A stretch of 64,000 nucleotides of DNA from Polycyclovorans algicola TG408 (GTDB lineage: Bacteria > Pseudomonadota > Gammaproteobacteria > Nevskiales > Nevskiaceae). Position numbers and translations under genes: made by a program. Location: contig NZ_JOMH01000001.1 of assembly GCF_000711245.1 (NCBI RefSeq), forward strand, positions 3,589,214-3,653,213, written 5' to 3'. Shown one piece after another: positions 62,246 through 64,000 of this stretch. The notes under the pieces were generated by a model. It did not search any database, was not told where the DNA came from, and was given only the letters and a program-made list of their open reading frames with translations. The number at the start of each line of letters is the position of its first letter. The first letter of the stretch is position 1.

Positions 62246-63056
62246 TCACGACAGCGCGTCGTGAATCAACATGCCGGCCACACCCAGCACCAGCAGCGCA
62301 AAGGCCGCCTGCACGCGGTGCGGGCCCAGCGCTGGCCCAGCCGCTGGCCCAACAGCAGCCCGACCACCAGCAGCAGCGCAAACGGCACCGCGATGGGCCA
62401 CAGCAGCGAGCGCCCGCTCAGCAGCGCCATGCCCAGCGTGCCGCTGGAGACCACGGCCAGCACCATCAACGTGGTCGCCACACAGGCCGAGAAGCTCAGT
62501 CGCGACACGCGCATCAGCGCCGGCAGCACGATGAAACCGCCGCCCACCCCCAGCAGCCCCGACAGCAGCCCGGCAACGCCGCCAATGCCGCTCATGATCA
62601 CGGCGGTGCGCGGGGTCCAGCGAAAGCGCCCGGTGTCCGGGTGAATCGGACACAGCGGCGGCAGTTGCATCGACTCCGGCAGCGCCGTCGAGCCCTTGCG
62701 CAGCCTCCACAATTGGCGGCCGCCCGAAAGCACCAGCACCCCGGCGAACAGCAGCGCCAGCACGTCATGCGGGGCGCGGGCGCCCAACCACAGCCCCAGT
62801 GGCGACAACAGCAGGCCCACCGCCGCGATCAGCGATGCCGCGCGGTAACGCAGCAGCGATTCGCGAAAGCCACGCCACGCGCCCACAGTGGCGCCGATGG
62901 CCACGGCCAGCAACGACACCGGCACCGCCTCGGCAAGGACAGGCCGAGCACGGCCATCAGCAGCGGTAGCGCCAACAACGTGCCGCCCGCCCCGGTGAGC
63001 CCCATCACCAGGCCAACGAACAGCCCCAGTGCAGCAGCGATCAGGATGGTTTCCAT
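62246..63056 (-). pseudogene. TauE/SafE-type (TSUP) permease gene with two frameshifts
   Basis: The N-terminus METILIAAALGLFVGLVMGL, GAGGTLLALPLLMAVLGLS is TSUP-like. It loses frame near 62,940 and resumes as AEAVPVSLLAVAIGATVGAW. The second half has GGVAGLLSGLLGVGGGFIVL, the conserved TSUP repeat. Frame is lost again near 62,335, after which the natural end reads VQAAFALLVLGVAGMLIHDA in another frame. A corrected gene would encode about 269 residues, normal for a sulfite/organosulfonate exporter. It may be a pseudogene or a sequencing artefact. Confidence 0.75.
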
Positions 63057-63064
63057 GGGGGGCG

Positions 63065-64000
63065 TCAGAGCGGCCAGATCAACAGAATCATCAACGATCG
63101 CCACCCGCCGACCAGTGCCTGCAACGGCAAGCCAGCGGCCAGTAATCGCGAAATCGGTAGCCCCCCGGCCCCATCACCAGGGTGTTGGACTGGTGACCGA
63201 CCGGGGTCAGGAAGGCGCACGACGCGCCGATGGCCACGGCCATCAGGAACGGGTCGGTCGACACCTCCAAGGTCTTGGCCACCCCGGCTGCGATGGGACA
63301 CATCAACACGGCCGCGGCCGTTGTTGATGTACAGGGTCATGGTGATGACCAGCACGGCGACCAGCCCACACCGGCGGCATCGCCCGCCAGCCGCCCAGCG
63401 TGTTGGCGATGAGTTCGGCCGCCACTGGTTTCCAGCGCGGTGCCGACCGGAATCATCGCGCCGAGCAGGAGAATGATGGGCCAGTCGATGGCGCGGTAAG
63501 CATCACGCGCCGAGATCATGCTGACGCCCGCCATCACCAGCACGCAGGCGACAAAGCTGATGTGGATCGGCACCCAGCCGAACGCCGACATCGCGATTGC
63601 CGTGCCGAACAGGCCCACCCCGGCCCAGACGCGGCGGTCGTTGCCGATGCGCAGGTCACGGTCGGCCAGCGGCAAGCAGCCGAGCACCGACAGCACCTCG
63701 CCCAGCGATTCGCGTTCACCCTCGACAATCAGCACGTCACCGGCCGTGATCTTGACCCGTGACAGGCGCGTTTTCATCGACTGCCCCTGCCGCGACACCG
63801 CCAGCAGGTTGATGCCGTAACGCCAACGCAGATTCAGGCTGCTGGCAGTCTGGCCGTTAATGCGACCGTCGGGCAGCACCACGCACTCGACCAGTTGCAC
63901 GTCATCGACTGCATCGAGTGTGTCGGTTTCGTCCTTGCCGCGACCGCCGGCCTCCCAGGGTCTTCAACGCATCAGCCTCAGCCTCGACCCAGAGCACGTC
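63065..64000 (-). pseudogene. SLC13/DASS-type permease gene, partial, with about five frameshifts
   Basis: The window ends inside this gene. A TrkA-C/RCK domain (VECVVLPDGRINGQTASSLN, VKITAGDVLIVEGE) is followed by membrane helices (VPIHISFVACVLVMAGVSMI, IDWPIILLLGAMIPVGTALE) and the C-terminal half of a dicarboxylate/sulfate-type permease (LEVSTDPFLMAVAIGASCAF, LTPVGHQSNTLVMGPGGY). Frame changes are needed near 63,955, 63,420, 63,360, 63,315 and 63,160. With the TSUP gene next to it, a sulfur-anion transport pair is plausible. Damage this dense may be a consensus-quality problem. Confidence 0.7.

Overview
The window looks like a chromosomal segment of a GC-rich gammaproteobacterium. The best guess is a Nevskiales/Xanthomonadales-like lineage, inferred only from gene content and order. 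Supporting core blocks are secB-grxC-yibN facing envC-ctpA, thiD-thiE-hemL, ftsY-ftsE-ftsX-rpoH, an aa3/caa3-type cytochrome c oxidase locus with its heme A genes, and bioB-bioF-bioD facing comF. No rRNA or tRNA gene was recognised; one structural RNA, RNase P RNA, is present.

Layout. (1) 1-9,000 is an accessory block. It is dominated by a 1,825-residue protein that ends in a complete tyrosine-recombinase catalytic set, flanked by VapBC and ParDE modules, with a cluster of five hairpins near the left side. (2) 9,094-14,624 is an aromatic catabolic cluster: two related FAD hydroxylases (the first lacking its N-terminal FAD-binding motif), a Rieske O-demethylase-like oxygenase and a TetR regulator. 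(3) 14,774-17,756 is a reactive-sulfur operon: an ArsR-rhodanese fusion regulator with a palindromic operator, a decayed dsrE, a metallo-beta-lactamase-fold hydrolase and an MFS transporter. (4) 18,000-23,255 holds a broken TetR gene, a LuxR / hybrid kinase / response regulator operon and a likely iota-class carbonic anhydrase. (5) 23,578-29,673 packs six toxin-antitoxin-like pairs together with a REP-associated tyrosine transposase, a type IV pilin with a sigma-54 promoter, and many short repeats. Several pairs lie between direct repeats.

(6) From 29,838 on the region is mostly housekeeping: rnpB; a B12-type binding protein; secB-grxC-yibN and envC-ctpA; a Fur-box-preceded ferric ABC importer; thiamin and heme genes; a DedA/PAP2-like membrane protein; ftsY-ftsE-ftsX; rpoH behind a near-perfect CIRCE element; the terminal oxidase block with CtaB, CtaA, Sco-like, SURF1 and CtaG assembly factors; msrB and a lipocalin; and bioBFD-comF around a BirA-type operator. 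(7) 62,246-64,000 carries two transporter genes on the minus strand with about seven frameshifts. This may be decay or poor consensus sequence.

The most unusual items are the giant recombinase, which appears to hold two further degenerate recombinase-like modules, the repeat-bounded toxin-antitoxin array next to the transposase, and the CIRCE site in front of rpoH.
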